A stretch of DNA of 64,000 nt from Actinoplanes sp. L3-i22 (lineage in GTDB: Bacteria > Actinomycetota > Actinomycetes > Mycobacteriales > Micromonosporaceae): assembly GCF_019704555.1 (NCBI RefSeq), contig NZ_AP024745.1:1484001-1548000 (forward strand), given 5' to 3'. The position numbers were made by a program, and so were the translations under genes. Below are positions 50,175 through 60,981 of this stretch, piece by piece; within the stretch, counting starts at the first letter, position 1; each line of letters starts with the position of its first letter. The notes under the pieces were generated by a model that worked only from the letters and a program-made list of their open reading frames with translations, made no database searches and was not told the origin of the DNA.

Positions 50175-50576
50175 GTGAGTGACGACACCGGTCTGCAGGC
50201 GTGGCTCGTCCCGGTCTTCGTGACCGCCGCGATCATCCTGGTCGAGGTGGCGGTCTGGCTGGTGGCCGGCCGCCGCAAACCCGGCCGCCCGGGTGGCGGC
50301 ACGCTGCCGGACCGCCGGGCGCAGACGATCGCCCTGGGTCTGTTGTTCCTGCTGGCCCTCGCGGTGGCCGGGATGGCCGGCCTCGGCCCGAACCTGGCCG
50401 ATCAGCTGGCCAGCGTCATCGCCGCGCTGCTGGGTGGCGTGTCGGCCTTTCTCACGTACCTGTCGTACAAGGCCAGCCAGGAAGCCAAAGCCGCCGCGAA
50501 ATCCGCCGAACGGGACGGCCCGGCTAGTCACGTGCCCGATGCCGAAGCCGCACCACCAGGGCATACCCCCAGCTGA
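50175..50576 (+). CDS. Small membrane protein with three helices
   Basis: 133 residues from the GTG at 50175 (GGAGGTGCCGC upstream). Helices: LVPVFVTAAIILVEVAVWLV, IALGLLFLLALAVAGMAGLG, LASVIAALLGGVSAFLTYLS, then a charged tail. No family recognised. It follows the binding protein closely and overlaps the convergent gene at 50524 by 53 bp. Confidence 0.7.
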   Translation: MSDDTGLQAWLVPVFVTAAIILVEVAVWLVAGRRKPGRPGGGTLPDRRAQTIALGLLFLLALAVAGMAGLGPNLADQLASVIAALLGGVSAFLTYLSYKASQEAKAAAKSAERDGPASHVPDAEAAPPGHTPS

Positions 50577-51336
50577 GCACGCCCACGACGGTCAGGATCC
50601 GGAACACCACGTATCCCTCCCACGGCGCCCCCGGCACGTCCGGCGGGACCGGCGCCGTGGGGGCGAGCAACTCCGACAGGCTCGCCACCGTGGGCAGCGC
50701 CAGCACCGCGCCACCGGCCCAGGCCGGCCCGTTCCACGGCCGGCGGCCCACGTGCCGGGCGGTGAACTTCAGCGCCGCCCACCCGCCGAGCAGCAGCCCG
50801 GCCAGCCCGCCGATCAGCGCCAGCTCCCGCACCAGGGCCGGCTCGGGGTGCTGGAAGACGATGCCGTGGCCCCACAGCGCCAGCTCCACACCGTCCCGGC
50901 GGGTGGTCACGAACTCCACCGTCTGGACGTCGCTGAGCCGCTCGGTCCCGGTGTTCGGCAGGATCTGCCAGCCCAGCCGCTCCAGCCCGGTGCGGGCCGC
51001 CGCCACGTCCGGCACCGTGACCGGGGCCAGCACCGACCCGCCGTCGTACTCGTCGTCCGCGATCAGCCGGGTGAACAGGTCCGGCTGCTGATCGCCGAAG
51101 GTCACGTCCCAGCGCTCGATCGTGCCGACCGGGGTGCCGGGCAGCAGCTCGGCGACGATCTCCCGGACCCGCTGGTCGCCGGGGAGCGGATCGGCGTCCC
51201 GCCAGCCCAGCCAGGCGCCGGCCGAGGCCAGCGCGGTAGCGGTCACGACCGCGACCCCGAGCACCGCGAGCCAGCGCACCACCCGGTGCCACGCCTGGTG
51301 GCCGACGTGCTGCACGTCGGTGGCGAGAATCGACAT
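50524..51336 (-). CDS. Membrane protein of unknown function
   Basis: 270 residues. One N-terminal helix (WLAVLGVAVVTATALASAGA), an extracytoplasmic domain (about 45-175), then three C-terminal helices (LALIGGLAGLLLGGWAALKF, PAWAGGAVLALPTVASLSEL, FRILTVVGVLSWGYALVV). It lies nine bases downstream of the phosphatase gene, so they may form one transcript. Confidence 0.75.
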   Translation of the reverse strand: MSILATDVQHVGHQAWHRVVRWLAVLGVAVVTATALASAGAWLGWRDADPLPGDQRVREIVAELLPGTPVGTIERWDVTFGDQQPDLFTRLIADDEYDGGSVLAPVTVPDVAAARTGLERLGWQILPNTGTERLSDVQTVEFVTTRRDGVELALWGHGIVFQHPEPALVRELALIGGLAGLLLGGWAALKFTARHVGRRPWNGPAWAGGAVLALPTVASLSELLAPTAPVPPDVPGAPWEGYVVFRILTVVGVLSWGYALVVRLRHRARD

Positions 51337-51345
51337 GCGGGGACT

Positions 51346-51786
51346 CTAGAGGCTCGCGAACCGCTTGACGAAGCGTCGCTGCCACGGCGTCTCGACGGCA
51401 TGCCGGTGGTAGTGCTCGCGGACGTAGCCGACGGCCTCCGCCGGCGGCACCCCGTCGAGCACGGCGAGGCAGGCCAGCGCCGTCCCGGTCCGCCCGACGC
51501 CACCGAAACAGGCGACCTCGACCCGCTCACCCTCCGCTCGGCGCAAGGTTTCGATCAAGACCGATTTGGCGTACGGCGGATCGGCCGGCACCCAGAAATC
51601 CGGCCAGCGCACCCAGCGTGTCGCCCACCCGAACTCGGGCGGCGGCGAGCCCAGCAGGTAGACCCCGAACTCGGGCGGATGCCCGGTCGGCATGGCCGCG
51701 CGGAGTCCGCGCCCCCGGACGAGCCGCCCGGACGGCAGCCGCAGCACTCCGGTGGCGTCCGCCTCCCAGCCGGTAAATTCGGTCAC
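51346..51786 (-). CDS. Protein-tyrosine phosphatase family protein
   Basis: 146 residues. The active-site loop is ACFGGVGRTGTALACL (Cx5R: C-FGGVG-R). A WVRWPDFWVPADPPYAKSVL segment could supply the general acid Asp. It is a small cytoplasmic dual-specificity-like phosphatase. The next gene at 51821 is divergent. Confidence 0.9.
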   Translation of the reverse strand: MTEFTGWEADATGVLRLPSGRLVRGRGLRAAMPTGHPPEFGVYLLGSPPPEFGWATRWVRWPDFWVPADPPYAKSVLIETLRRAEGERVEVACFGGVGRTGTALACLAVLDGVPPAEAVGYVREHYHRHAVETPWQRRFVKRFASL

Positions 51787-51820
51787 GGTCCAGGATGTTA
51801 TTCCGTATGGTGCACGCCTT

Positions 51821-53044
51821 GTGATCGCTCCTCTGGTTCGGACCGTGTTGCCCCCACGACTCGGCGTGAGTTTCCGCTGGCTGGTCGCCTCGTCCTGGGC
51901 GACGAACTTCGGCGACGGAATCTCCGCGGCGGCCGGCCCGCTGCTGGTCGCCTCGCTGACCGGCGATCCGTTCCTGATCTCGATGGCCGCCCTGCTGGCC
52001 TGGGCCCCGCCGCTGATCCTGGCCCTCTACGCCGGGGTGCTCTCGGACCGGCACGACCGGCGGCGGATCGTGCTGATCGCCAACGTGGTGCGGATGCTGG
52101 TGCTGGCCGGGATGATCGCCACGCTGGCCGGCGGCCGGCTCACGGTCTGGCTCGCGCTGCTCGGGCTGGGGCTGCTCAGCACGGCCGAGGTGTTCGCCGA
52201 CAACACCACCGGGACGCTGGCCCCGATGCTGGTCGCCCGGGACGACCTGGCCCTGGCCAACGCCCGCCTGGGCGCCGGTTTCGTCACGCTGAACCAGCTG
52301 GCCGGACCGCCGATCGGGGCCGCGCTCTTCGCCGTGGGGCGCGCCTGGCCGCTGGCCGCCGAGGTGCTGCTGCTCTGCGCCGGGACGCTGCTGGTGGCCC
52401 GGGTGACCCTGCCACCGCACGGGCGCGAGGAGCCGGGCGGGAACGTGCTCCGGGAGGTTGTCGAGGGCGTGCGTTTCGTGGTCCGGCACCCGGCCGTCCG
52501 TACCCTCAGCCTGATTGTCCTGATCTTCAACCTGGCCTTCGGGGCGGCCTGGTCGCTGCTGGTGCTGTACGCCACCGAGTGGCTCGGGCTGGGCTCGATC
52601 GGCTACGGCCTGTTCACCACGGCCGGCGCGCTCGGCGGCATCCTCGGGACCCTGACCTACGGCTGGCTCACCGCCCGGGTCAGCCTGGGCAACCTGATGC
52701 GGATCGGCCTGATCATCGAGACCTGCACCCATTTGATCCTGGGCGTGACCAGGTCGGCGTGGGTGGCGCTGCCGACGTTCTTCGTGTTCGGCGTGCACGA
52801 GTTCGTCTGGGGGAGCACCGCGACCACGATCCGGCAGCGGGCGGTGCCGGCCCACCTGCAGGGCCGGGTCGGCGCGGTCAACCGGATCTGCATCTACGGC
52901 GGCCTGGTCGTGGGCGCGGCGTTCGGCGGGGTGGTCGCCTCCCGCTACGGCGTGGTCGCCCCGTTCCGCGTCGCCTTCGTCGGCGCGCTGATCTTCCTGG
53001 TCATCCTGTGGCCCCAGACGAAGCACATCGCCCACGACGACTGA
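51821..53044 (+). CDS. MFS transporter
   Basis: 407 residues from a GTG at 51821; the frame upstream to 51692 lies inside the divergent phosphatase gene. 12 hydrophobic segments; motif A YAGVLSDRHDRRRIVLIANV. MFS_3-type exporter. Ends at a strong terminator. Confidence 0.9.
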   Translation: MIAPLVRTVLPPRLGVSFRWLVASSWATNFGDGISAAAGPLLVASLTGDPFLISMAALLAWAPPLILALYAGVLSDRHDRRRIVLIANVVRMLVLAGMIATLAGGRLTVWLALLGLGLLSTAEVFADNTTGTLAPMLVARDDLALANARLGAGFVTLNQLAGPPIGAALFAVGRAWPLAAEVLLLCAGTLLVARVTLPPHGREEPGGNVLREVVEGVRFVVRHPAVRTLSLIVLIFNLAFGAAWSLLVLYATEWLGLGSIGYGLFTTAGALGGILGTLTYGWLTARVSLGNLMRIGLIIETCTHLILGVTRSAWVALPTFFVFGVHEFVWGSTATTIRQRAVPAHLQGRVGAVNRICIYGGLVVGAAFGGVVASRYGVVAPFRVAFVGALIFLVILWPQTKHIAHDD

Positions 53045-53067
53045 GCCCCACTGCGGCAGGTGGAAAC

Positions 53068-53096
53068 AAAAGTGACCCCCAGCGGGGGTCACTTTT
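53068..53096. terminator. Bidirectional terminator
   Basis: AAAAGTGACCCCC, loop AGC, GGGGGTCACTTTT: perfect 13-bp arms between the convergent MFS and DUF397 genes. Confidence 0.95.
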
Positions 53097-53112
53097 CGTC
53101 GGGAACCGCCGT

Positions 53113-53310
53113 TTACGAGGCGTCGAATTCGCCGGCCCGGACGCCGCTCAGGAAGTCGGTCCAGGCCGCGGGGGAGAAGCTGAGCGCCGGCCCGGTCCGG
53201 TCCTTGGTGTCCCGGACCTGAACTTCGCCCTGGTGCGTGCGCGCTTCCACGCAGCTGTCACTACCGTTGCTGCGCGTCGACTTCTTCCAGTCGTTACCAA
53301 GGCCGGTCAT
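53113..53310 (-). CDS. DUF397-domain protein
   Basis: 65 residues from the ATG at 53310. DUF397 hallmarks: WKKSTRSNGSDSCVEA, VQVRDTKDRTGPALSFSPAA, WTDFLSGVRAGEF. These small proteins usually follow an XRE regulator, with which they act in development or as toxin-antitoxin-like pairs. Here the regulator is reduced to a remnant whose stop overlaps this start (TGATG). Confidence 0.93.
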   Translation of the reverse strand: MTGLGNDWKKSTRSNGSDSCVEARTHQGEVQVRDTKDRTGPALSFSPAAWTDFLSGVRAGEFDAS

Positions 53311-53445
53311 CACGCCAACTCCTCTGCGCTGCTACGAAGCATTTCCAGTGATCCGCTCTTGCTCAGGGCTTCCTGCGCCAGCCTGTCGAAGAGGTCGCCG
53401 CACCAGGCTACCGAGTCCGATGTGTCGGACGGTGACCAGATGATC
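53310..53445 (-). pseudogene. C-terminal remnant of an XRE-family regulator
   Basis: The minus strand reads WSPSDTSDSVAWCGDLFDRL, AQEALSKSGSLEMLRSSAEE, LA and stop, resembling the end of DUF5753-type regulators that precede DUF397. A stop lies four codons before the visible part, and no HTH is present upstream. The regulator is lost. Confidence 0.6.
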
Positions 53446-53486
53446 ACAATTGATGATCAGCCGGGCCGTTTCCTGGGGAGGCTCGA

Positions 53487-53833
53487 TGCACGCTGGCCAC
53501 CTGCCGGTCCGTCCGCAGTGGACGAACTGCGCCTGCGGTCACCCGTGGCCGTGCATGACCGCGAGAACCGGCCTGCCGCATGAGTACCGGGCCCTCCCGT
53601 CACTGCTGCGAGTGGGGAGAGCGGCAAGCGTCCAGTTCGCCGCGCTGATTCTTCTCCGGGTGATCCGCGTGTATGACTGGATGACCTATGACGGCTGGAT
53701 CTGGCTCGACGGCTACGAAATCAACTCGGCTGGCGAAGCGATGGCTAGACGTTCCATCTTTGTGCAGGTCAGAGGCTTGCGGCAGATAGCGCCGCAATCG
53801 AATGCGCGGGCGTCCGGGAGGTCGGTCCGGTGA
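53487..53833 (+). CDS. Conserved actinobacterial hypothetical protein next to XRE/DUF397
   Basis: 115 residues from the ATG at 53487 (GGGGAGGCTCG upstream). The start HAGHLPVRPQWTNCACGHPW, PCMTARTGLPHEYRAL resembles short Cys-containing proteins often divergent from XRE/DUF397 loci. The C-terminal half YDWMTYDGWIWLDGYEINSA, GEAMARRSIFVQVRGL is a Trp-rich motif recalled from Micromonosporaceae. Function unknown. Confidence 0.6.
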
Positions 53834-53918
53834 GCGAGCGGCCGGGAGACGGCGGCGAGCGTTGCTCACGCTGCGGCGTTGATCGAGACGTGGGTTCGCG
53901 ATTGGCGCTCGGCGAGTC

Positions 53919-54044
53919 ATGGCGCCGCGCGGAACGGGGCGTGAGATCGAAGCGCTGGCCCGGGCGCTGCGGGACTTCCTCGTCGAGCGCGGGATCCCGA
54001 TCCTCGACAAGTGGGAGGGCATCGGGCCGGCGGGCGGGATATAG
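53919..54044 (+). CDS. Short protein or 3' gene remnant
   Basis: 41 residues, ATG at 53919, ending TAG at 54044: EIEALARALRDFLVERGIPI, LDKWEGIGPAGGI. The codon pattern is coding-like. No ribosome site is clear, and upstream frames suggest a frameshifted longer ancestor, so it may be the end of a broken gene. 54045-54189 has a GCCGGCGGG/CCCGCCGGT hairpin in the argS leader. Confidence 0.35.
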   Translation: MAPRGTGREIEALARALRDFLVERGIPILDKWEGIGPAGGI

Positions 54045-54189
54045 TCGCCGGCATGCACAGCGTGTTCAGTGAGCGACGTCGGCGTCCGACAGGCCGCCGC
54101 TGAACTTGTGCTTTCCGCCGGCGGGTCGAACCCGCCGGTGACTGATCGTTCCCGGTCGACCCGCTTCGTTCGTACGACGAAATCGGGGT

Positions 54190-55839
54190 TTGACCTTGAA
54201 TCTGGAATCTCTTCTGCAGGACCGGCTCGCGCCCGCGTTCGAGGCGGTCGCCGGGCGTCCGGTCGATCCGGCGGTCCGGTCGTCGCCGCACGCCGACTTC
54301 CAGTCCGGGGTGGCGCTGGCGCTGGCCCGGGAGTTGGGCCGGCCACCCCGGGAGATCGCCGCCGACGTCCGGGCGAAGTCCGATCTGGACGGTCTTGCGG
54401 AGATTGAGGTCTCCGGTCCCGGATTCCTGAATCTGACCGTTTCCGACAACCTGCTCACCGCGTCGCTGCACGAGATGGCCGCCGATGAGCGGCTCGGGGT
54501 ACCGGTGACGGCGACGCCGGAGCGGGTGGTGCTCGACTATTCCGGGCCGAACGTCGCCAAGGAGATGCACGTCGGCCACCTGCGGTCGACCATCATCGGC
54601 GACGCGCTGGCCCGGATGCTGGAGTGGCTGGGGCACGACGTGGTCCGGGTGAATCACCTGGGGGACTGGGGCACCCCGTTCGGGATGCTCGTCGAGCACC
54701 TCCTGGACCTGGGTGGCGACGCCGAGCACTCGATCAGTGACCTGACCGCTTTCTATCAGGCTGCCCGGGTCAAGTTCGACACCGATGACGACTTCCGGAC
54801 CCGGGCGCGGCTGCGGGTGGTGGCGCTGCAGTCCGGGGATCCGCGGTCCCGGGAACTGTGGCGGAAGCTGGTCGCGCAGTCCGAACGGTACTTTCTGGAC
54901 GTCTACCACCGGCTCGACGTGACGCTGGGGCCGGAGGATTTCGCGGGGGAGAGCCGGTATCAGGACGACCTCGACGGGGTCGTGGCCGCGCTGACCGAGC
55001 AGGGCCTGCTGACCGAGAGCGACGGCGCGCTCTGTGCGTTTCCGGACGGGTTCACCGGCCGGGACGGTGTGCCGCTGCCGCTGATCGTGCGGAAGGCCGA
55101 CGGCGGGTACGGCTACGCCGCCACCGACCTGGCCGCGCTCCGGTACCGGGCCGGCGAGCTCGGCGGGCAGCGGCTGCTCTACGTGGTCGGCAGCCCGCAG
55201 CAGGTCCACTTCGCGATGGTCTTCGCGGTGGCCCGGGCGGCCGGCTGGCTGCCGGCCGGGGTGACCGCCGAGCACATCGGATTCGGCTCGATCCTGGGCG
55301 CGGACGGCAAGATGCTGAAGACCCGGGCCGGCGGCACGGTCAAGCTGGCCGAGCTGCTGGACGAGGCGGTCGAGCGGGCGTCCGCGCCGGAGATCGGCAT
55401 CGGCGCGATCAAGTACGCGGACCTCTCCGGCGACCGGCGGGGCGACTACGTCTTCGACGTCGACCGGATGCTGGCCAGCACCGGGAACACCGGTCCGTAC
55501 CTGCAGATGGCGTACGCCCGGATCCGGTCGATCTTCCGGAAGGCCGGCACCGAGCCGGGCCCGATGACCGTCACCGAGCCGGCCGAGCGGGCCCTGGCGC
55601 TGGCACTGCTCGGCTTCGAGGCGGCGGTCACCGCGGCGGCCGGGTCGGCCGAGCCGCATCGGCTCGCGGTCTACCTGCACGATCTGGCCCAGGCGTTCTC
55701 GGTCTTCTACGAGCGGTGCCCGGTGCTGCGGGCGGAGCCGGACGTCCGGGCGAGCCGGCTCGGTCTGGCCGACCTGACCGCGCGCACCCTCCGGACCGGA
55801 TTGTTTCTACTGGGTATCGGAGCACCGGACGAGATTTGA
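54190..55839 (+). CDS. argS: Arginyl-tRNA synthetase
   Basis: 549 residues from a TTG at 54190 (TTG at 54196 is an alternative). The Arg-tRNA-synthetase N-terminal domain (about 1-95) precedes the class I catalytic core with YSGPNVAKEMHVGHLRSTII (HIGH-type HVGH) and VNHLGDWGTPFGMLVEHL. The KMSK loop is degenerate: GADGKMLKTRAGGTV, as in many ArgS. The C-terminal anticodon-binding DALR domain ends with LAVYLHDLAQAFSVFYERCP. It charges tRNA-Arg in the cytoplasm. Only part of the usual argS-lysA context is visible. Confidence 0.95.
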   Translation: MTLNLESLLQDRLAPAFEAVAGRPVDPAVRSSPHADFQSGVALALARELGRPPREIAADVRAKSDLDGLAEIEVSGPGFLNLTVSDNLLTASLHEMAADERLGVPVTATPERVVLDYSGPNVAKEMHVGHLRSTIIGDALARMLEWLGHDVVRVNHLGDWGTPFGMLVEHLLDLGGDAEHSISDLTAFYQAARVKFDTDDDFRTRARLRVVALQSGDPRSRELWRKLVAQSERYFLDVYHRLDVTLGPEDFAGESRYQDDLDGVVAALTEQGLLTESDGALCAFPDGFTGRDGVPLPLIVRKADGGYGYAATDLAALRYRAGELGGQRLLYVVGSPQQVHFAMVFAVARAAGWLPAGVTAEHIGFGSILGADGKMLKTRAGGTVKLAELLDEAVERASAPEIGIGAIKYADLSGDRRGDYVFDVDRMLASTGNTGPYLQMAYARIRSIFRKAGTEPGPMTVTEPAERALALALLGFEAAVTAAAGSAEPHRLAVYLHDLAQAFSVFYERCPVLRAEPDVRASRLGLADLTARTLRTGLFLLGIGAPDEI

Positions 55840-55959
55840 GCAAAGTTGACGAGCGGGCAACCTGCCGTTGATCGACCGATGACCCTATCGACCGTTAGGG
55901 TGCTGTGTTTGCCGCGCCCACGAGGCGCGCTTCTCGATCTTTTCTGCGAAAGGTTCGCA

Positions 55960-57768
<1,809 letters not shown>

Positions 57769-57781
57769 CCGTCGCTTCCCG

Positions 57782-57817
57782 GGGGCGCCTTTTCCAAGAT
57801 CCAAGAAAAGGCGCCCC
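57782..57817. terminator. Bidirectional terminator
   Basis: GGGGCGCCTTTTC (57782-57794) pairs with GAAAAGGCGCCCC (57805-57817), followed by TTTCG; it lies between convergent genes. Confidence 0.93.
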
Positions 57818-57839
57818 TTTCGTACGTCTTCTGCCCGGT

Positions 57840-58478
57840 CTACTTCGTGGTCTCCCAGTTGCCGCGGGTGTCCGCCGCGATGTGCACCGCCGCGGACCGC
57901 CCGTCGGCCAGCTGGAATGTGCAGTCGTAGACGCGCAGGCCGTCGGCGCCACGGTCGCCGGCCGGCACACAGCCGCCCGACTTGACGTCGGTGCCGACGG
58001 CCTCCTCGATCCGGCCGTCGCCGAGTACTTTGGCCTGCACCGCGGCGGTCGCCTGGTCCTCCACGTAGTGCTGACGGATCGGCACCGCCACGTCGACGAT
58101 CAGGAACGACCAGAACGCGGCGCCGGCCACCAGGGTGGCCAGGAACGCGATCCAGTACGGGGCGCGGGCCCGGCCGTACGCCTTGGCCCGCCCCGAGCGC
58201 CGCATCGCCGGGACCACGCCGAGCACACTGAGGAAGAACGTCCAGGCCACCACCGGCCGCCACGACGGCGCGTCCGGGCGGGCCTCGCCCATCACCGCGT
58301 GCGGGAACCGGACCAGCAACTGGCCGTGCCGGTTCTCCGGCGAGCCGTAGGCCGGGACGGCGCCCCCGAACGGGAGCACCCCCAGGTCCTCGGTCGCGGC
58401 CTCGTGCGGGTCGGCCCACGGCGGCGCTACGGGGTACTCGACCGGGTACTCGTGGTGCGGCGTCTGGACGGTCGTCAT
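57840..58478 (-). CDS. Membrane protein with DUF4190-like helices
   Basis: 212 residues from the ATG at 58478 (GAAAGG upstream). Pro-rich cytoplasmic N-terminus, two helices (VVAWTFFLSVLGVVPAMRRS, WIAFLATLVAGAAFWSFLIV) and a small extracytoplasmic C-terminal domain with one Cys pair (GGCVPAGD, YDCTFQLADGRSAAVHIAAD). Function unknown. Confidence 0.75.
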   Translation of the reverse strand: MTTVQTPHHEYPVEYPVAPPWADPHEAATEDLGVLPFGGAVPAYGSPENRHGQLLVRFPHAVMGEARPDAPSWRPVVAWTFFLSVLGVVPAMRRSGRAKAYGRARAPYWIAFLATLVAGAAFWSFLIVDVAVPIRQHYVEDQATAAVQAKVLGDGRIEEAVGTDVKSGGCVPAGDRGADGLRVYDCTFQLADGRSAAVHIAADTRGNWETTK

Positions 58479-58560
58479 CTGCGGCCTTTCCGGGTAGCGG
58501 CTCGGGTGCGGTTCCGTGCCACCCGGGTTCATCGGCCGCCGACCGGTCCGGTTGAGGATT

Positions 58561-59424
58561 TCAGTTGCCGCCGGTTGCATTTCCGGTGCCGACCAGCGGA
58601 ACCTGCATCTCGGTCAGCCATTCCGCGAGGTCACCGGGCGGGCAGTGCAGGTACACCTCACGGGCGTAGCCGGGCGGAACCGGCCGGAACCCGTTGTCCT
58701 CGATCCAGGCGGCGATCCGCCCGCCGGTGCGGAACGCCTCCGACATCGGGCCCTTGTGCACCGCGGCCGCCGCCTCGATCGGCGGCAGCACCGCCACCTC
58801 GAAGCCCGCGGCCCCGCCGACCTCGGCGTCGCCGATCGGGAACGCCGCGTGCACGGTGATCGTCTCGTCCTCCGGCCCGGTCGGCGCCGGCCGGTAGTAG
58901 GCCAGCGGCGAGCCGGTCATCGCGATCCCGGCCCGCTCCAGCAGCTCCATCAGGCGCGGGTAGAGCGGGCTCAGGTTCTCGGTGATGGACGAGGGATGGT
59001 CGTACCCCAGGGCGGTGGCGGACAGCTCCGCCACCCGCAGCGCCGGGACCTGCTTCAGGACGATGTCACCGGTGTTCATGTGGCCCTCCGTCTCGATCAT
59101 CCGGAGACGCGCGTCGACCAGGGCCAGGCGGGCGGTGTCCCGCTCCACCTGAACCGCCAGCTCGGCCCGCCGCAACCGCAGCATCCCGCGCAGCTCACCC
59201 GGATCCAGCTTCTCCTCGATCATCAGCTGCACCTGCTGCAGGCTGAAGCCGAGATCCTTGAGCGCGAGGATCCGGTTGAGCCGCAACAGCTGCTCCGCGG
59301 TGTAGAAGCGGTAGCCGCTGTGCGGGTCGACGTGCGCGGGACGGAGCAGGCCGATGGCGTCGTAGTGGCGCAGCATGCGCACCGACACCCGGCCCAGACC
59401 GGCGAAGTCTCCGATACTCAACAT
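58561..59424 (-). CDS. MerR-family regulator with GyrI-like ligand domain
   Basis: 287 residues. MerR HTH: MLSIGDFAGLGRVSVRMLRH, YDAIGLLRPAHVDPHSGYRF, YTAEQLLRLNRILALKDLGF. A dimer coiled coil follows (LRGMLRLRRAELAVQVERDT). The C-terminal GyrI/AraC-type effector domain spans about residues 125-280. Similar to BltR/BmrR-type multidrug regulators. Confidence 0.93.
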   Translation of the reverse strand: MLSIGDFAGLGRVSVRMLRHYDAIGLLRPAHVDPHSGYRFYTAEQLLRLNRILALKDLGFSLQQVQLMIEEKLDPGELRGMLRLRRAELAVQVERDTARLALVDARLRMIETEGHMNTGDIVLKQVPALRVAELSATALGYDHPSSITENLSPLYPRLMELLERAGIAMTGSPLAYYRPAPTGPEDETITVHAAFPIGDAEVGGAAGFEVAVLPPIEAAAAVHKGPMSEAFRTGGRIAAWIEDNGFRPVPPGYAREVYLHCPPGDLAEWLTEMQVPLVGTGNATGGN

Positions 59425-59474
59425 GGTCGGTCCACCGTCCCGTCTGACACGGTGTGAGGGTCAACCCCGGGTCG

Positions 59475-60884
59475 TCAGGCCCCGGCCGCCGGCGGGGTGG
59501 TGGTCGGCTCGGTCGTCGGCGGCGTGGTGGTCGGCTCGGTGGTCGGCGGCGTCGTCGTCGGCTCGGTGGTCGGCTCGCTGCTCGGCGGCGTCGACGTGAT
59601 CGAGGGCGTGGACGAGGCGCTGGGCGCGGTCGACCGCGGCTTCTTGGTGGTCGTCGTCTTGCGCGTCGGCTCGATCAGCACCGGTGCTTCGCTCTGCGGA
59701 TCGAACGACTGCTCGGTCGCGTCTTCCTGGGAGGTGCCCGGATTGTTCTTCGTCCCGCCGGTCTTGCTGGCGTCGGCCGGCGGGTCGTTGGTCAGGGCGA
59801 ACGCGATCCCGAGGCCACCGGCGATGAGGAACAGCGCGATCACGGCGATCATCAGGCCGCGCTGGGCGAACGGCTTGGTGACACCCAGATCCGGGGCCGC
59901 CATCGGCGGCGGGGGCGGCGACATCCGCGGGCGGGACACCGGCTGCTGGGACTGCCGGGCCGTCGCATAGGCGGGCACCGTGCCGGCCGGGCTGACCGGC
60001 ACCGGGCTGCGCGGCGCGATCAGGGCGGTGCCGGTGAGCCGCTTCCAGTCCTGCGGGCTGCCGACCGTCGCGTAGGCCGCCTCGGCGAACTCGGCCGCGC
60101 TCGCGAACCGGTCGGCCGGCTGCTTGGCCATCGCGCGGGCGATCAGCTCGCGGACCTCGTACGGCACGTGGTCGGGCAGCGGGTCCGGCTCGTCCTCCAG
60201 GTGACGCAGCGCCACCTGCAGCGCGTTGTCCCCGTCGAACGGCGGGCGGCCGGCGATGCAGTGGTAGGCGACGGCGCCCAGCGCGTACACATCGGTGCCC
60301 GGGGTCAGATTGCCCTTGGCGACCTGCTCGGGCGCCATGTAGAGCGCGGTGCCGACGATCGCGTTCAACCCGGTCATGCTGGTCAGCGCGTTCGACCGGG
60401 CGACGCCGAAGTCGATCAGGATGACCGCGCCGGACGGCTTCACGATCAGGTTGCCGGGCTTGATGTCCCGGTGCACGATGCCGGCCTCGTGCGCGGCGTG
60501 CAGCGCCTCGGCGGCCTGCGCCACGATCGACAGCGTCTCGTGCACCGCGATCGGGCCCTGCTTCACCCGGTTGGACAGCGGCTCGCCCTCGACGAACGCC
60601 ATCACCAGATAGGCGACCTTCTCCGGCCCGCCGGAGTCGCCGGCCTCCGCGTAGTCGTAGACCTCGACCACGCCCGGGTGCCGGAACGCGGCCATCATCC
60701 GGGCCTCGCCGTAGAACCGGGCGGCGAACTCGGGATCGTCGAGCATCGCGGTGCGCAGCACCTTTACCGCGACGACACGACCCAGCACCACGTCGGTGCC
60801 ACGCCACACGTCACCCATGCCACCGGTCGCGATCCGTTCGTCCAACCGGTAGCGGTTGTCCAGGAGATGTCCCGCACTGAGCAC
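59475..60884 (-). CDS. Membrane Ser/Thr protein kinase (PknB type)
   Basis: 469 residues from a GTG at 60884 with AAAAGG upstream; the frame extends to 60962. Hanks kinase domain: YRLDERIATGGMGDVWRGTD (Gly loop), AVKVLR (Lys), GIVHRDIKPGNLIV (catalytic Asp), LIDFGVARS (DFG), GTALYMAPEQ. One membrane helix near 360 (LMIAVIALFLIAGGLGIAFA). The extracytoplasmic tail has no PASTA domain and ends in tandem TTEPTTTPP repeats (about 59480-59580). Confidence 0.93.
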   Translation of the reverse strand: MLSAGHLLDNRYRLDERIATGGMGDVWRGTDVVLGRVVAVKVLRTAMLDDPEFAARFYGEARMMAAFRHPGVVEVYDYAEAGDSGGPEKVAYLVMAFVEGEPLSNRVKQGPIAVHETLSIVAQAAEALHAAHEAGIVHRDIKPGNLIVKPSGAVILIDFGVARSNALTSMTGLNAIVGTALYMAPEQVAKGNLTPGTDVYALGAVAYHCIAGRPPFDGDNALQVALRHLEDEPDPLPDHVPYEVRELIARAMAKQPADRFASAAEFAEAAYATVGSPQDWKRLTGTALIAPRSPVPVSPAGTVPAYATARQSQQPVSRPRMSPPPPPMAAPDLGVTKPFAQRGLMIAVIALFLIAGGLGIAFALTNDPPADASKTGGTKNNPGTSQEDATEQSFDPQSEAPVLIEPTRKTTTTKKPRSTAPSASSTPSITSTPPSSEPTTEPTTTPPTTEPTTTPPTTEPTTTPPAAGA

Positions 60885-60981
60885 CAGGTGGACCTTTTCT
60901 GATCGGGCGGCCGGGCCGCAGGAGTCCTGATCGTGCAACTGATCGAGAGCAACGCCGCTCAAGAGTACAGAGCCCGGCCGA

